Shown: positions 36,883-44,998 of the stretch, in pieces | Position numbering within the stretch: position 1 is the stretch's first letter | How the letters are laid out: each line of letters opens with the position of its first letter | From: Streptomyces prunicolor NBRC 13075 | GTDB taxonomy: Bacteria > Actinomycetota > Actinomycetes > Streptomycetales > Streptomycetaceae | DNA length: 52,804 bases | NCBI RefSeq assembly: GCF_000367365.1 | Contig: NZ_BARF01000041.1 | Location: 1 to 52,804 of the forward strand | Direction of reading: 5' to 3' | Notes under the pieces: model-generated | What the model was told of the DNA's origin: nothing | Seen by the model: only the letters and a program-made list of their open reading frames with translations | The model's database searches: none | Made by a program: the position numbers and the translations under genes

Positions 36883-36918
36883 CGCCCCCGTTGACCGATC
36901 CTGGTCACCGGGGGCGTT
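36883..36918 (+). terminator. Terminator after the peptide transporter operon
   Basis: ACGCCCCCG at 36883-36891 pairs with CGGGGGCGT at 36910-36918, and an inner TGACC/GGTCA extends the stem across one mismatch around a short loop. It starts 21 bases after the last ATPase stop and before an unrelated gene. Confidence 0.75.
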
Positions 36919-36974
36919 CGCATGCCGCGGTCCGTCACGGTCAACTATCCTGTGACGCATGACAAGTTGGTAAA

Positions 36975-36988
36975 GTCATGTACATGAC
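36975..36988. promoter_or_regulatory. Perfect 14-bp palindrome upstream of the peptidase gene
   Basis: GTCATGTACATGAC is perfectly self-complementary and lies 66 bases before the M1-peptidase start. Its position in an otherwise gene-free promoter region suggests a binding site for a dimeric regulator. The regulator is unknown. Confidence 0.4.
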
Positions 36989-37054
36989 GTGCGAGGTGGG
37001 GGCAGAGTCCGGCGTGTCCGACTGATCGGAAACACGCACCGAAGGGACGACTCC

Positions 37055-38446
37055 ATGGCACTCTCCCGTTCGGCACGTCTAGGGGCCCTCGCGACCGCGG
37101 CGGCCTCTTTTCTTGTCATCGCCGCTTCCTCCGCCCCCACCCCCGGCGCCGACGGCATCGGTGACCCCTACTTCCCCCAACTCGGCAACGGCGGCTTCGA
37201 CGCCCGGCACTACGCTCTCGACGTCGCCTACAACCCCGACACCGACCGCCTCGACGGGATTACGACACTCACCGCCCGCGCCACCCAGAACCTCTCCTCC
37301 TTCGACCTGGACCTCCAGAAACTGGAGGTCACGAAGGTCCAAGTGAACGGAAGACGGGCCCAGTTCACCCGCACCGGCGACGAACTGCGCATCACCCCGC
37401 GGGACTCGCTCCGCAAGGGCAGGGACTTCACGGTCACCGTCACCTACGGCGGAGTGCCCGAACCCCTCAACGGCCCCATAGTCTTCGGCTCCGACTACGG
37501 CTGGATGAAGACGACCGACGGAGTCTTCGTCGCCTGCGAACCCAACGCGGCCTCCACCTGGTTCCCGTCCAGCGACCACCCTTCCGACAAGGCCACCTAC
37601 GACATCCGTATCAAGGCCCCCAAGGGGCTCACCGGAGTCTCGAACGGCCGGCTCGTCTCGACGTACGACAAGGGCGGCTCGACGTACACCCACTGGCGGG
37701 AGTCGAAGCCCATGGCGACCTATCTCGCCACCGCCACCATCGGGAAGTTCGACGTGCAGACGGGGACGACCCCCGGCGGAACCCCGATCTACGTCGCCAT
37801 CGACCCCGTCCTCGCCAACAGCAACAGCGTCGACGTGTACGCCGTGACGGCCGCCGCCACCGACTACTGGTCGCAGGTCTTCGGGCCGTACCCCTTCGAG
37901 GAGACCGGCGCGATCGTCGACGACATGCCGGAGGCCGGGTTCTCGCTGGAGGTGCAGAGCAAGCCCGCCTACTCGGCCGTGCGCAGCGAGTCGACGATCG
38001 TGCACGAGCTGGCCCACCAGTGGTTCGGCGACTCGGTGAGCGTGTCGCAGTGGAAGAACATCTGGCTCAACGAGGGCTTCGCGACCTACGCCCAGTGGCT
38101 GTGGGCCGAGCACCAGGGCACCCGCACCGCGCACGACTCGTTCCTGGCCGGCTACAACTCCCGCCCCGCCGACAGCTCCTTCTGGCAGACCGTCGTAGCC
38201 GATCCGCAGCGCGACACGATGTTCGCCTCGGCCGTCTACCAGCGCGGCGCGATGACCCTCCAGATGCTCCGCGAACGCATCGGCGACACCGCGTTCTTCA
38301 AGCTGCTGCCGACCTGGACGAAGCTGCACCGCTACGGCAACGCGAGCACCGCCGAGTTCATCGAGCTCGCCGAGAAGATCAGCGGGCAACAGCTCGACGA
38401 CCTGTTCCAGACCTGGCTGTACACGCCAGGGAAACCGACCCTGTAA
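37055..38446 (+). CDS. Secreted M1-family metallopeptidase
   Basis: 463 residues. A signal peptide runs from MALSRSARLGALATAAASFL to about residue 35. The M1 zinc motif is H317-E-L-A-H321 with Glu340 in NEGFATY, and the substrate-anchoring aminopeptidase segment is replaced by PEAGFSLEVQ rather than G-A-M-E-N, so exopeptidase specificity is uncertain. It lacks the large C-terminal domain of full-length PepN, making it a short extracellular M1 form common in actinobacteria. GAAGGGA lies seven bases before ATG 37055. It follows a peptide importer, so it may generate imported peptides; this is inference. Confidence 0.88.
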   Translation: MALSRSARLGALATAAASFLVIAASSAPTPGADGIGDPYFPQLGNGGFDARHYALDVAYNPDTDRLDGITTLTARATQNLSSFDLDLQKLEVTKVQVNGRRAQFTRTGDELRITPRDSLRKGRDFTVTVTYGGVPEPLNGPIVFGSDYGWMKTTDGVFVACEPNAASTWFPSSDHPSDKATYDIRIKAPKGLTGVSNGRLVSTYDKGGSTYTHWRESKPMATYLATATIGKFDVQTGTTPGGTPIYVAIDPVLANSNSVDVYAVTAAATDYWSQVFGPYPFEETGAIVDDMPEAGFSLEVQSKPAYSAVRSESTIVHELAHQWFGDSVSVSQWKNIWLNEGFATYAQWLWAEHQGTRTAHDSFLAGYNSRPADSSFWQTVVADPQRDTMFASAVYQRGAMTLQMLRERIGDTAFFKLLPTWTKLHRYGNASTAEFIELAEKISGQQLDDLFQTWLYTPGKPTL

Positions 38447-38492
38447 CCCTTGCTTTGAAAGGGAGGCACCCTTCTGTAGGTAACAATGTGGG

Positions 38493-39149
38493 GTGCTTCA
38501 GCAACTGTTCAGCCCCTCCGTCCAGCACACGCTCGACCTCGTCGGCATCTTCGTGTTCGCCATCTCCGGCGCGCTGCTGGCCGTCCGCAAGAACTTCGAC
38601 GTGTTCGGCATCGCCGTGCTCGCCGAGGTCACCGCGCTGGGCGGAGGGGTCTTCCGGGACCTCGTCATCGGGGCGGTCCCCCCGGCCGCCTTCACAGACC
38701 TGGGGTATTTCCTCACTCCGTTCCTCGCCGCCCTGCTCGTCTTCTTCCTCCACCCGCAGGTGGAGCGGATCCAGTTCGGGGTCAACGTCTTCGACGCGGC
38801 CGGCCTCGGCCTGTTCTGCGTCACCGGCACGGTGAAGGCGTACGACTACGGGCTCGGCCTGACCTCCTCGGTGGCCCTCGGCCTCGGGTCCGCCGTCGGC
38901 GGCGGTGTGCTGCGGGACGTGCTGGCCAACGAGACCCCGTCGCTGCTGCGTTGGGACCGCGACCTGTACGCGGTCCCCGCGATCGTCGGCGCCACCATGG
39001 TCGCCGTGTGCATCCGCTACGACGCGCTGGGCCCGTTCACCAGTGGGCTCGCGGTCGTCACCGCTTTCGTGTTGCGCCTGCTCGCGATGCGGTACCACTG
39101 GCGAGCTCCGCGTGCGTGGAACCGGAGGTCGACCGTCCGTGAGGAGTAG
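38493..39149 (+). CDS. Trimeric intracellular cation (TRIC) channel family protein
   Basis: 218 residues of the UPF0126/TRIC type. Two similar repeats each carry a glycine-rich kink and RD: ALGGGVFRDL and AVGGGVLRDV, giving the 3+3+1 helix arrangement of potassium-conducting TRIC channels. GTG 38493 has no clear ribosome binding site; TTGAAA at 38455-38460 and TAGGTA at 38477-38482 could give a leaderless or very short-leader transcript. Its 3' end overlaps the convergent esterase gene by 92 bases. Confidence 0.88.
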   Translation: MLQQLFSPSVQHTLDLVGIFVFAISGALLAVRKNFDVFGIAVLAEVTALGGGVFRDLVIGAVPPAAFTDLGYFLTPFLAALLVFFLHPQVERIQFGVNVFDAAGLGLFCVTGTVKAYDYGLGLTSSVALGLGSAVGGGVLRDVLANETPSLLRWDRDLYAVPAIVGATMVAVCIRYDALGPFTSGLAVVTAFVLRLLAMRYHWRAPRAWNRRSTVREE

Positions 39150-40299
39150 TGGTGGACCCGGTCTTCGCGTGCGGACGGTTCTTGCCCATCTCCAGCGTCA
39201 GCCAGCGGAAGACCGCCTTCACCTGCGGCCGCCACAGTGCCATCGTGTGCCCGCCGTCGCTGCGCGGCAGGAACACCACGTGCACGGTCGTCGGCGCCTC
39301 GGCGACGGACGCCAGGGCGGTGCCCGCCTCGTAGCCGTCGCCGGACTCGCCGGAGATGTACAGCGCGATCGGCGGCGGAGTCTTCTTCTCCTTCAACAGC
39401 AGGTACGGGTTGTTCGCGGCGCGCAGGGCCGGGCTGGCCGCGGCGAGTGAATTGCGTTCGCCGATCGGGTCGTTGTAGCCGGACATGCCCACGGCCGCGC
39501 GGTAGCGGTCCGGGTGGGCGACGGCGAGCTTGACCGCGCACTGCGCGCCGGCCGAGTAACCGGCCACCGCCCAGCCCGAAGGGGCGGGCTCGGCACGGAA
39601 GTTGTCCATGACCATCTTCGGTACGTCGACGCTCAGCCAGGTGTCGGCGTTGACCGTGCCGGTGATGTTGGCGCAGCCGGTGTCGACGCCGGCCAGCAGA
39701 TTGGTGCGCGGCGCGACCAGGATGAAGGGCGCGACCCGCCCGCTCCTCATCAGCGGCAGCAACTGCTCGTTCGCGTGCAGCGACCCGAACCAGGCCTTCG
39801 CCGAACCGGGATAGCCCGGCAGCAGCTCGACCACCGGGAACTTGTGGTGCCGGTACGCGGGCTCCTTGTACTGCGGCGGCAGCCACACGTACACCTCGGC
39901 GTTGACGCCGGAGACCTGGCCCTTGAGCTGGGTGACCTCGACCCCGCCCGCCGCGCGCATGCCGGCGCCCTCGGCGGGGGAGAAGTGCTGCTTGACCTTG
40001 GGCAACCGTTTCAGCGAGATGTCGCCGGTGCCGTTCTTGCCGAGATTCGCGGCCTGCTGGACGTGGTTGCCGGTGCCGAGGAGGTCGGCCCAGTTGTCGT
40101 AGAGGTTGTTCTGGTTGTTGACCATGACGAAGACCAGGGTGACGGCGGTCGCCTGGGCGAACAGCAGCATCAGGGCCCGTGCCGCCACGCGTACGGCCTT
40201 GGGGCCGCGCATCCGCGACCACAGCACGAGCGGCAGTATGAGGGCGACGACCGTCAGCACGACGGCGGTGTAGAGGAACGAGGTCCCGGTGAGGCTCAT
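39058..40299 (-). CDS. Membrane-anchored alpha/beta-hydrolase (esterase D-like)
   Basis: 413 residues. The N-terminal third has two or three membrane helices (YTAVVLTVVALILPLVLW, ARALMLLFAQATAVTLVFV), followed by an extracytoplasmic esterase domain of the mycolyltransferase/esterase-D group. The nucleophile is in VAGYSAGAQCA and the catalytic His in SDGGHTMALW. The last ~35 residues are basic and Ser/Thr-rich and are encoded in the 92-base overlap with the TRIC gene, so they are probably dispensable. ATG 40299 follows a GGGGGA-like site. Substrate unknown. Confidence 0.85.
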   Translation of the reverse strand: MSLTGTSFLYTAVVLTVVALILPLVLWSRMRGPKAVRVAARALMLLFAQATAVTLVFVMVNNQNNLYDNWADLLGTGNHVQQAANLGKNGTGDISLKRLPKVKQHFSPAEGAGMRAAGGVEVTQLKGQVSGVNAEVYVWLPPQYKEPAYRHHKFPVVELLPGYPGSAKAWFGSLHANEQLLPLMRSGRVAPFILVAPRTNLLAGVDTGCANITGTVNADTWLSVDVPKMVMDNFRAEPAPSGWAVAGYSAGAQCAVKLAVAHPDRYRAAVGMSGYNDPIGERNSLAAASPALRAANNPYLLLKEKKTPPPIALYISGESGDGYEAGTALASVAEAPTTVHVVFLPRSDGGHTMALWRPQVKAVFRWLTLEMGKNRPHAKTGSTTTPHGRSTSGSTHAELASGTASRAGATRKR

Positions 40300-40473
40300 G
40301 TCCCCCAAGAGGGGGACCACCGGCCGCGGGTCACGGACGAGTCCGGACACTTACCAAGAAATTGCCGGTTCCTCACCCGGGGGGCCGGTGGGTTGCGAGC
40401 GGTTCGCCGGTGGTTTCATACGCCCGAAACAACAAAGCTACCGCTTAGTAATGGACTGTTGTACGGTTCACCC

Positions 40474-41337
40474 ATGGGAGAAGCAGCAACCGCACCGGCG
40501 GCCGTACGGGCCACGATCGGCGACAGCGAGTTCGACCGCGACACGGCGGTCACCCGCCGCGCGCCAGGCGTCTACGACATCGACCTCTCGGCCGGCTGGA
40601 CGATCATCAGCGCCGTCAACGGCGGCTACCTCCTCGCGGTCCTGGGCCGAGCCCTGGCGGACGCGCTCCCGCACAGCGACCCGTTCACGATCTCCGCGCA
40701 CTACCTGACCGCGTCCCAACCGGGCCCGGCGGTCATCCGCACGGACACGGTCCGCACCGGCCGCACCCTCTCCACCGGCCAGGCGTCCCTCTTCCAGTAC
40801 GACGAAGAAGGCGCCGAGGTGGAACGCATCCGGGTCCTGGCGTCCTACGGCAACCTGGACGCCCTGCCGGACGACGTCCGTACGACGGCCCGCCCGCCGG
40901 TGTTTCCGCCGATGGACCAGTGCTTCGGCCCGCAAGACGGGCCCGCCCCCGTCTCCGGCAGCTCGGCGATCGCCGACCGCCTGATGCTCAAGCTCGACCC
41001 GTCCACCCTCGGCTGGGCCCTGGGCGCCCCCTCCGGCAAGGGCGAGATGCGCTCCTGGTTCGGCCTGGCGGACGGCCGGGACGCGGACCCCCTCTCCTTG
41101 CTCCTTGCGGTGGACGCGCTCCCGCCGACCGCCTTCGAGATCGGCCTGAAGGGCTGGGTCCCCACGGTCGAACTCACCGTCCACGTCCGCGCTCACCCCG
41201 CCCCGGGCCCGTTGCGCGTCTCCATCACCACCCGCAACCTGGCCGGCGGCTTCCTGGAGGAGGACGCGGAGGTGTGGGACAGCGAGGATCGACTGGTCGC
41301 GCAGTCACGGCAGTTGGCGCGGGCGAGGCTCAGCTGA
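40474..41337 (+). CDS. Acyl-CoA thioesterase-like double-hotdog protein
   Basis: 287 residues resembling TesB-type thioesterase domain proteins: an N-terminal hotdog with SAVNGGYLLAVLGRAL and FTISAHYLTASQPGPAVI, then a second hotdog ending in TRNLAGGFLEEDAEVWD and DRLVAQSRQLA. The family hydrolyses acyl-CoA. No clear ribosome binding site precedes ATG 40474, so the mRNA may be leaderless. It is divergent from the esterase gene and its stop overlaps the convergent next gene by eight bases. Confidence 0.85.
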   Translation: MGEAATAPAAVRATIGDSEFDRDTAVTRRAPGVYDIDLSAGWTIISAVNGGYLLAVLGRALADALPHSDPFTISAHYLTASQPGPAVIRTDTVRTGRTLSTGQASLFQYDEEGAEVERIRVLASYGNLDALPDDVRTTARPPVFPPMDQCFGPQDGPAPVSGSSAIADRLMLKLDPSTLGWALGAPSGKGEMRSWFGLADGRDADPLSLLLAVDALPPTAFEIGLKGWVPTVELTVHVRAHPAPGPLRVSITTRNLAGGFLEEDAEVWDSEDRLVAQSRQLARARLS

Positions 41338-41917
41338 CCGGCTTCCGTCCCAGCCAGGCCGCCAACTGGCCGTAGGCGTCGGCCCCTTCGGGTGCCGTCT
41401 GTGCCGTGGCGAAGGGGGTGTCCGCGTCCCGCTCGGTGTCGGGGAGGACCCGGCGGGCGATGGCGAGGGCGAACTCGGCGAGTTCCGGGTCGAGTTGGAC
41501 GGGGTGGCCCAAGGCCTCCGAGAGGTCCCAGGTGTGGGTGACGTTCTCCATGACGTAGCCCGAGAGCGCGATCCGGCCCGGTGCCTCCCCCCACGGGACC
41601 CGGACCGGCGCGTCCAGCCGGGCGTCGTCCGTCCAGGCGGTGCGGACCCGGGCGCGGGCCTCGTCGTACGCGGTTGGCCAGCCCTTGTCGTCGACGCCGT
41701 TCACGAAGGGGTGGACGGCCATGCCCTCACCGCCCTCGCCGATCGTCGCGATGCGGTGGGTGCCGCCGACGAGGTGGCTCAGGAGGGTCCGTACGTCGAA
41801 CTCCGCGCAGGGGGTGGGGGAGGAGAGCTGGTCCGGGCGCACCGTCCTGATCAGGGCGGCGGCCTGCTCGGTGGCGCGGGTGTACAGGGGGCGGGGGTCG
41901 TTCGCGTTGGTGTTCAT
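41330..41917 (-). CDS. TIGR03086-type DinB-like metal-binding protein
   Basis: 195 residues. The pattern of the actinobacterial maleylpyruvate-isomerase-like/DinB fold is visible: LSSPTPCAEFDVRTLLSHLVG near the N-terminus, then VMENVTHTWDLSEALG with the metal-ligand His. Members may use mycothiol or act as small thiol-dependent enzymes; function here is unknown. It is divergent from the WYL regulator gene, whose product may control it. Confidence 0.85.
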   Translation of the reverse strand: MNTNANDPRPLYTRATEQAAALIRTVRPDQLSSPTPCAEFDVRTLLSHLVGGTHRIATIGEGGEGMAVHPFVNGVDDKGWPTAYDEARARVRTAWTDDARLDAPVRVPWGEAPGRIALSGYVMENVTHTWDLSEALGHPVQLDPELAEFALAIARRVLPDTERDADTPFATAQTAPEGADAYGQLAAWLGRKPVS

Positions 41918-41950
41918 GGCGCCGATCCTGGGCCCATAACCTGACAGTTT

Positions 41951-41969
41951 CCGGCAACATTTGTGCCGG
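41951..41969. promoter_or_regulatory. Inverted repeat between DinB-like and WYL-regulator genes
   Basis: CCGGCA at 41951-41956 and TGCCGG at 41964-41969 are six-base arms seven bases apart, 26 bases before the regulator's start in a 78-base divergent region. It is a candidate operator for the WYL-type regulator. Short arms make chance occurrence possible. Confidence 0.3.
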
Positions 41970-41995
41970 GTTTCCGGGAGGCGGATGCTGGACCC

Positions 41996-42985
41996 GTGAA
42001 GGCCGACCGACTGCTCTCGATCCTGTTGCTCCTGCAGACCCGGGGGCGGGTCCCCGCGCATGAACTCGCCGACCGGCTTGAGGTGTCGGTGCGGACCATC
42101 TACCGGGACGTCGAGGCGTTGTCCGCCTCCGGGGTGCCGGTGTACGCCGAGCGCGGACGGCACGGCGGGATCGAGCTGCTCGCCGGGTTCCGTACGGATG
42201 TCACGGGACTGACCGCCGACGAGTCGCGCGCCCTGTTCATCCTGGCCGCGCAGGGCGCCCACGCCGCGCTCGGCCTCGACGCCGCGCTCGGTTCCGCGCT
42301 GCGCAAGGTGATGGCCGCGCTGCCGGCGCCGTACCGGCCGGCTGCCGAGGTGACCTCTCGGCGGATCCTCGTCGACGCCACGCGGTGGAAGGGCGGGCCC
42401 CAACCCGCCGTGGATCTGGACGTGTTGCAGGACGCGGTCTTCGCCGATCGGCGGCTGCGACTGCGTTATCGGCACAGCGGGGCGAGGGAGCCGAGCACCT
42501 ACACCGTCGATCCGTACGGTCTCGTCTCCAAGGCCGGTGTCTGGTACCTCGTCGCCGACCGCCGCGCGCGGCCTCGCCTCTTCCGCGCCGATCGTGTGCA
42601 CTCCGCCGGCCTCCTGCCCGATCCGGTGAAGCGTCGCCCTGGTGTCGAACTCGCCGACGCCTGGGAGGAGTTGCGCCGCCAGGTCGAGGAGCGCCCCGGC
42701 GGAATCGACGTCACCGTCCGCGTCCGCCGCTCCCACCTCGACATGTTCCTGCGCCTCAACGCCTCCTCGCTCGCCGAACTCCCCACGCCCGACAGCGCCG
42801 TTGACGGCGAGGACGACCGGGTGACGGTCCGGCTGTCGTACGGCGTCGTCCGCGAGGCGCGTCAACTGCTGCAGTTCGCCGACGCGTTGGAGGTCGTATC
42901 ACCGCCGGAGGTGCGTGCCGAGATGGCCGCGGCGGCTGCTTCTGTCACGGAGCTGTACCAGCGAGTAGGCGCGGCCCGATCGTGA
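41996..42985 (+). CDS. WYL-domain (YafY/DeoR-like) transcriptional regulator
   Basis: 329 residues. The N-terminal HTH reads HELADRLEVSVRTIYRDVEAL, typical of the HTH_11 domain of YafY-type regulators. A WYL domain follows with the variant SKAGVWYLVADR, and a C-terminal WCX region. GTG 41996 gives the family's normal MKADRLLSIL start; GTG 41963 is further upstream and unlikely. It probably regulates the divergent DinB-like gene and itself. The ligand is unknown. Confidence 0.9.
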   Translation: MKADRLLSILLLLQTRGRVPAHELADRLEVSVRTIYRDVEALSASGVPVYAERGRHGGIELLAGFRTDVTGLTADESRALFILAAQGAHAALGLDAALGSALRKVMAALPAPYRPAAEVTSRRILVDATRWKGGPQPAVDLDVLQDAVFADRRLRLRYRHSGAREPSTYTVDPYGLVSKAGVWYLVADRRARPRLFRADRVHSAGLLPDPVKRRPGVELADAWEELRRQVEERPGGIDVTVRVRRSHLDMFLRLNASSLAELPTPDSAVDGEDDRVTVRLSYGVVREARQLLQFADALEVVSPPEVRAEMAAAAASVTELYQRVGAARS

Positions 42986-43125
42986 AGTCGCAGGTAGGGG
43001 CGGTCTTTTGGGCTGCCCTTTACTCTGCGCACAGGGTGGGGACAGGGCTCCGACAACCAAGCCCTAAGCGGCGTTGGTTGAGTTCCCGTCACAAGACATC
43101 CTCATCGTTTTTGGAGTTGTTTCTC

Positions 43126-43509
43126 ATGAAGCGTGCGCGTCTCCTCCCCGCAGTGGCCCTGCTGGCGCTCTCGCCCCTGGCCCTGGCGGCCTGCGGGTCG
43201 AGCGACTCGTCGTCGTCCTCCGGCAGCGGCAACTCCGGTTCCACGCAGTCCTGTTCCGCTTCCGGCATGCCCACCGGCAACGCCACGGCACGGCCCAGCG
43301 GCGCCCCCTCCGGCGCCCCGTCCGGTGCGCCCACGGGCGCCGCGGCCTCGGGCGCGCCGACGGGCAAGCCGACCGGCAACGCCTCCGGCATGCCGACGGG
43401 CGGCCCCGGCGGGGGCGGCGGTCAGGGCGGCCAGGGCGGCGGCCCTGGCGGTGGGTGCGGCGGCGGGCCCGGCGGTGGCCAGATGAGCGGGGCCCCGCAG
43501 CAGGGCTGA
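43126..43509 (+). CDS. Small Gly/Ser/Pro-rich lipoprotein
   Basis: 127 residues. A signal peptide MKRARLLPAVALLALSPLAL leads to the lipobox L-A-A-C with Cys23 as the lipid anchor. The mature part is low complexity: SGAPSGAPSGAPTG repeats, then Gly/Gln runs ending GGGQMSGAPQQG, with two further Cys residues. GGAG lies nine bases before ATG 43126. No enzyme motif is present; it may be a cell-surface or wall-associated protein. The gene is followed by a strong terminator. Repeats CAACCAA/TTGGTTG lie at 43054-43080 upstream. Confidence 0.8.
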   Translation: MKRARLLPAVALLALSPLALAACGSSDSSSSSGSGNSGSTQSCSASGMPTGNATARPSGAPSGAPSGAPTGAAASGAPTGKPTGNASGMPTGGPGGGGGQGGQGGGPGGGCGGGPGGGQMSGAPQQG

Positions 43510-43522
43510 CCGCGGCTCCCGC

Positions 43523-43569
43523 ACGACAGGGGCGGCCCGCTCGTACACCGGGCGTGCCGCCCCTGTCGT
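43523..43569. terminator. Strong hairpin terminator after the lipoprotein gene
   Basis: ACGACAGGGGCGGC at 43523-43536 pairs perfectly with GCCGCCCCTGTCGT at 43556-43569, a 14-bp stem with a loop that itself contains CCCG/CGGG. It lies between the lipoprotein gene and the convergent TetR gene and can serve both. Confidence 0.8.
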
Positions 43570-43608
43570 ATGCCCATTTCTGGTCGTACGCCTATTTTTG
43601 ACGCAGCG

Positions 43609-44232
43609 TCAGCCGAGCCAGTTGCGGCGGCCGACGCTGATCAACCGCATCTGGCGGGTGGCCAGTTGGGTCACCCGCTCGCGCTCCTCGGCCGGTGCTT
43701 CCTGGGCCTCCAGGAACAGCGAGGACGTGACGAGCATCTGGTCGACATAGAGGTGCGCCAGCATCAGCAGATCGTCCTCGCGCCAGCCCCGCGACTCCGG
43801 GTCCTTGGCGAGCTCGGCCTTCACCTCCTCGGCGAACCGGGCGAGTTGCTCCCGGATGGCCTCCCGCACCGGCTGAACCCCGCCGTGCCGCTCGCGCGCG
43901 AGGAAGCGGACATGGGCCGGGTACGCGTCCACGTGATGGGCGATCAACTGGACCGCGCGCTCGATGCGTTGGTCGCTGTCCGCCGGGGACACCGTCTGCC
44001 GGATCATCGGATGCAGACTGCCCAGGGCCTCCTCCACGAGCGCGACCCCGAGGTCGGCCGTGGAGCGGAAGTGCCGGTAGAAGGCGGTCGGTGCGACGCC
44101 CACCGCGCGGGTGACCTCGCGCAGGCCCAGACTGCTCAGGCTCTGCTCCTCCAGCAGCCCCAACGCGGCGTCCAGCAACGCCTGTCGGGTCTTCTGCTTC
44201 TGTACCTGCCGGATGCCGAGGGTGTGACTCAT
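43609..44232 (-). CDS. TetR-family transcriptional regulator (FabR/FasR-like)
   Basis: 207 residues. The N-terminal HTH reads LGLREVTRAVGVAPTAFYRHF, typical of the TetR branch with FabR and FasR that controls fatty-acid or membrane genes. The C-terminal ligand domain is helical with no recognised ligand. It is divergent from the small membrane gene at 44383 and two similar operator-like sites lie between them, so autoregulation is likely. Confidence 0.88.
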   Translation of the reverse strand: MSHTLGIRQVQKQKTRQALLDAALGLLEEQSLSSLGLREVTRAVGVAPTAFYRHFRSTADLGVALVEEALGSLHPMIRQTVSPADSDQRIERAVQLIAHHVDAYPAHVRFLARERHGGVQPVREAIREQLARFAEEVKAELAKDPESRGWREDDLLMLAHLYVDQMLVTSSLFLEAQEAPAEERERVTQLATRQMRLISVGRRNWLG

Positions 44233-44243
44233 GTCATCCAGTT

Positions 44244-44253
44244 AACAACTGTT
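44244..44253. promoter_or_regulatory. Operator-like site A, AACA-N2-TGTT
   Basis: AACAACTGTT lies 12 bases upstream of the TetR start. It shares the AACA-N2-TGTT core with a second site 47 bases further away, which makes a chance match less likely. Candidate autoregulatory operator. Confidence 0.45.
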
Positions 44254-44299
44254 CTCCGTAATTGGAAAGTCGCCGGACGCGCTAGACTCAAGTTCAGTG

Positions 44300-44309
44300 A
44301 ACAAGTGTT
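44300..44309. promoter_or_regulatory. Operator-like site B, AACA-N2-TGTT
   Basis: AACAAGTGTT lies 74 bases upstream of the small membrane-protein start and shares its core with site A. The context GTGAACAAGTGTTAC resembles operators of FabR-like TetR proteins. Candidate site for control of the rightward gene. Confidence 0.45.
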
Positions 44310-44382
44310 ACTACAACCGTTCACCGAAACGTAACGAGGGCCGTCCCGGACGTACCGGTCGGCTCGGAGGGGGATTCATCCC

Positions 44383-44550
44383 ATGCTGTTCCTCGTCGTA
44401 GCGCTCCTGCTGTTCGGCGTCGTGGTGGGCACCGTGGCCCACGCGCCGCTCGCCTTCACCGCCGTCGCCGCCACCGTCATCGCCGTATGGCTGGGCATCT
44501 TCGCGCTCCGCGAGCGGCACGGCCGTCGCGGCCGTACGACCGCCAACTGA
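44383..44550 (+). CDS. Small two-helix membrane protein
   Basis: 55 residues. Two hydrophobic helices (MLFLVVALLLFGVVVGTVAH, then PLAFTAVAATVIAVWLGIFA) end in a basic tail RERHGRRGRTTAN. GGAGGGGG lies ten bases before ATG 44383. It is probably controlled by the divergent TetR protein and co-transcribed with the next gene. Function unknown. Confidence 0.7.
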   Translation: MLFLVVALLLFGVVVGTVAHAPLAFTAVAATVIAVWLGIFALRERHGRRGRTTAN

Positions 44551-44618
44551 CCCGCTGCGGCTGCCTGTTGACCGCCGCCCGACCCACCGTCCACCCGATC
44601 ATCGGGAGCCGAACCACC

Positions 44619-44924
44619 ATGCAACTCACCGCACCGGCAACCAGCAGCAGCACCACCACCGACAACAACAACGCCGCCGTCAAGCCCACCGGCCGTCGTG
44701 ACGCCGACGGCATGGCCGTCGCGTCCTTCATCCTCGGCCTCGTCGGCCTGCTCGTGCTCAACGTGTTCCTCGGCCCGATCGCCATCGCCCTGGCCGGCGT
44801 CGCCCTGTGGCGCGGCACCGCCCGTCGCGGCCGGGCCTTCCTCGGCCTCGGGCTCGGCATCGCCGATCTGCTGGTCCTCGTCGCCTTCATGCAACTGGAC
44901 AGCACCGTCTCCTGGAGCTTCTAG
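44619..44924 (+). CDS. DUF4190-like small membrane protein
   Basis: 101 residues. After a polar Ser/Thr/Asn-rich N-terminus (about 30 residues) the segment DGMAVASFILGLVGLLVLN starts a DUF4190-type two-helix domain, with a second helix AFLGLGLGIADLLVLVAF. CGGGAG lies about ten bases before ATG 44619. The role of this family is unknown. Confidence 0.8.
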   Translation: MQLTAPATSSSTTTDNNNAAVKPTGRRDADGMAVASFILGLVGLLVLNVFLGPIAIALAGVALWRGTARRGRAFLGLGLGIADLLVLVAFMQLDSTVSWSF

Positions 44925-44982
44925 GAGACCGGCCGGATCCCGCCAGGCCTGCCCGCCCCTCCGGGGTGCCCACCGGGGCCCG

Positions 44983-44988
44983 TAGAAT
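44983..44988 (+). promoter_or_regulatory. -10 element for a near-leaderless cysteine desulfurase transcript
   Basis: TAGAAT, a 5/6 match to TATAAT, ends ten bases before ATG 44999. Transcription would start about four bases before the ATG, and no Shine-Dalgarno sequence is present, so the transcript should be leaderless or nearly so. No strong -35 was found. Confidence 0.5.
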
Positions 44989-44998
44989 CGGCGTCACC

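Noticed and set aside
43126..43509. The Gly-rich protein as a RiPP precursor.
   Set aside because: It has a clear lipobox and no modifying enzyme gene beside it; a lipoprotein explains the sequence better.
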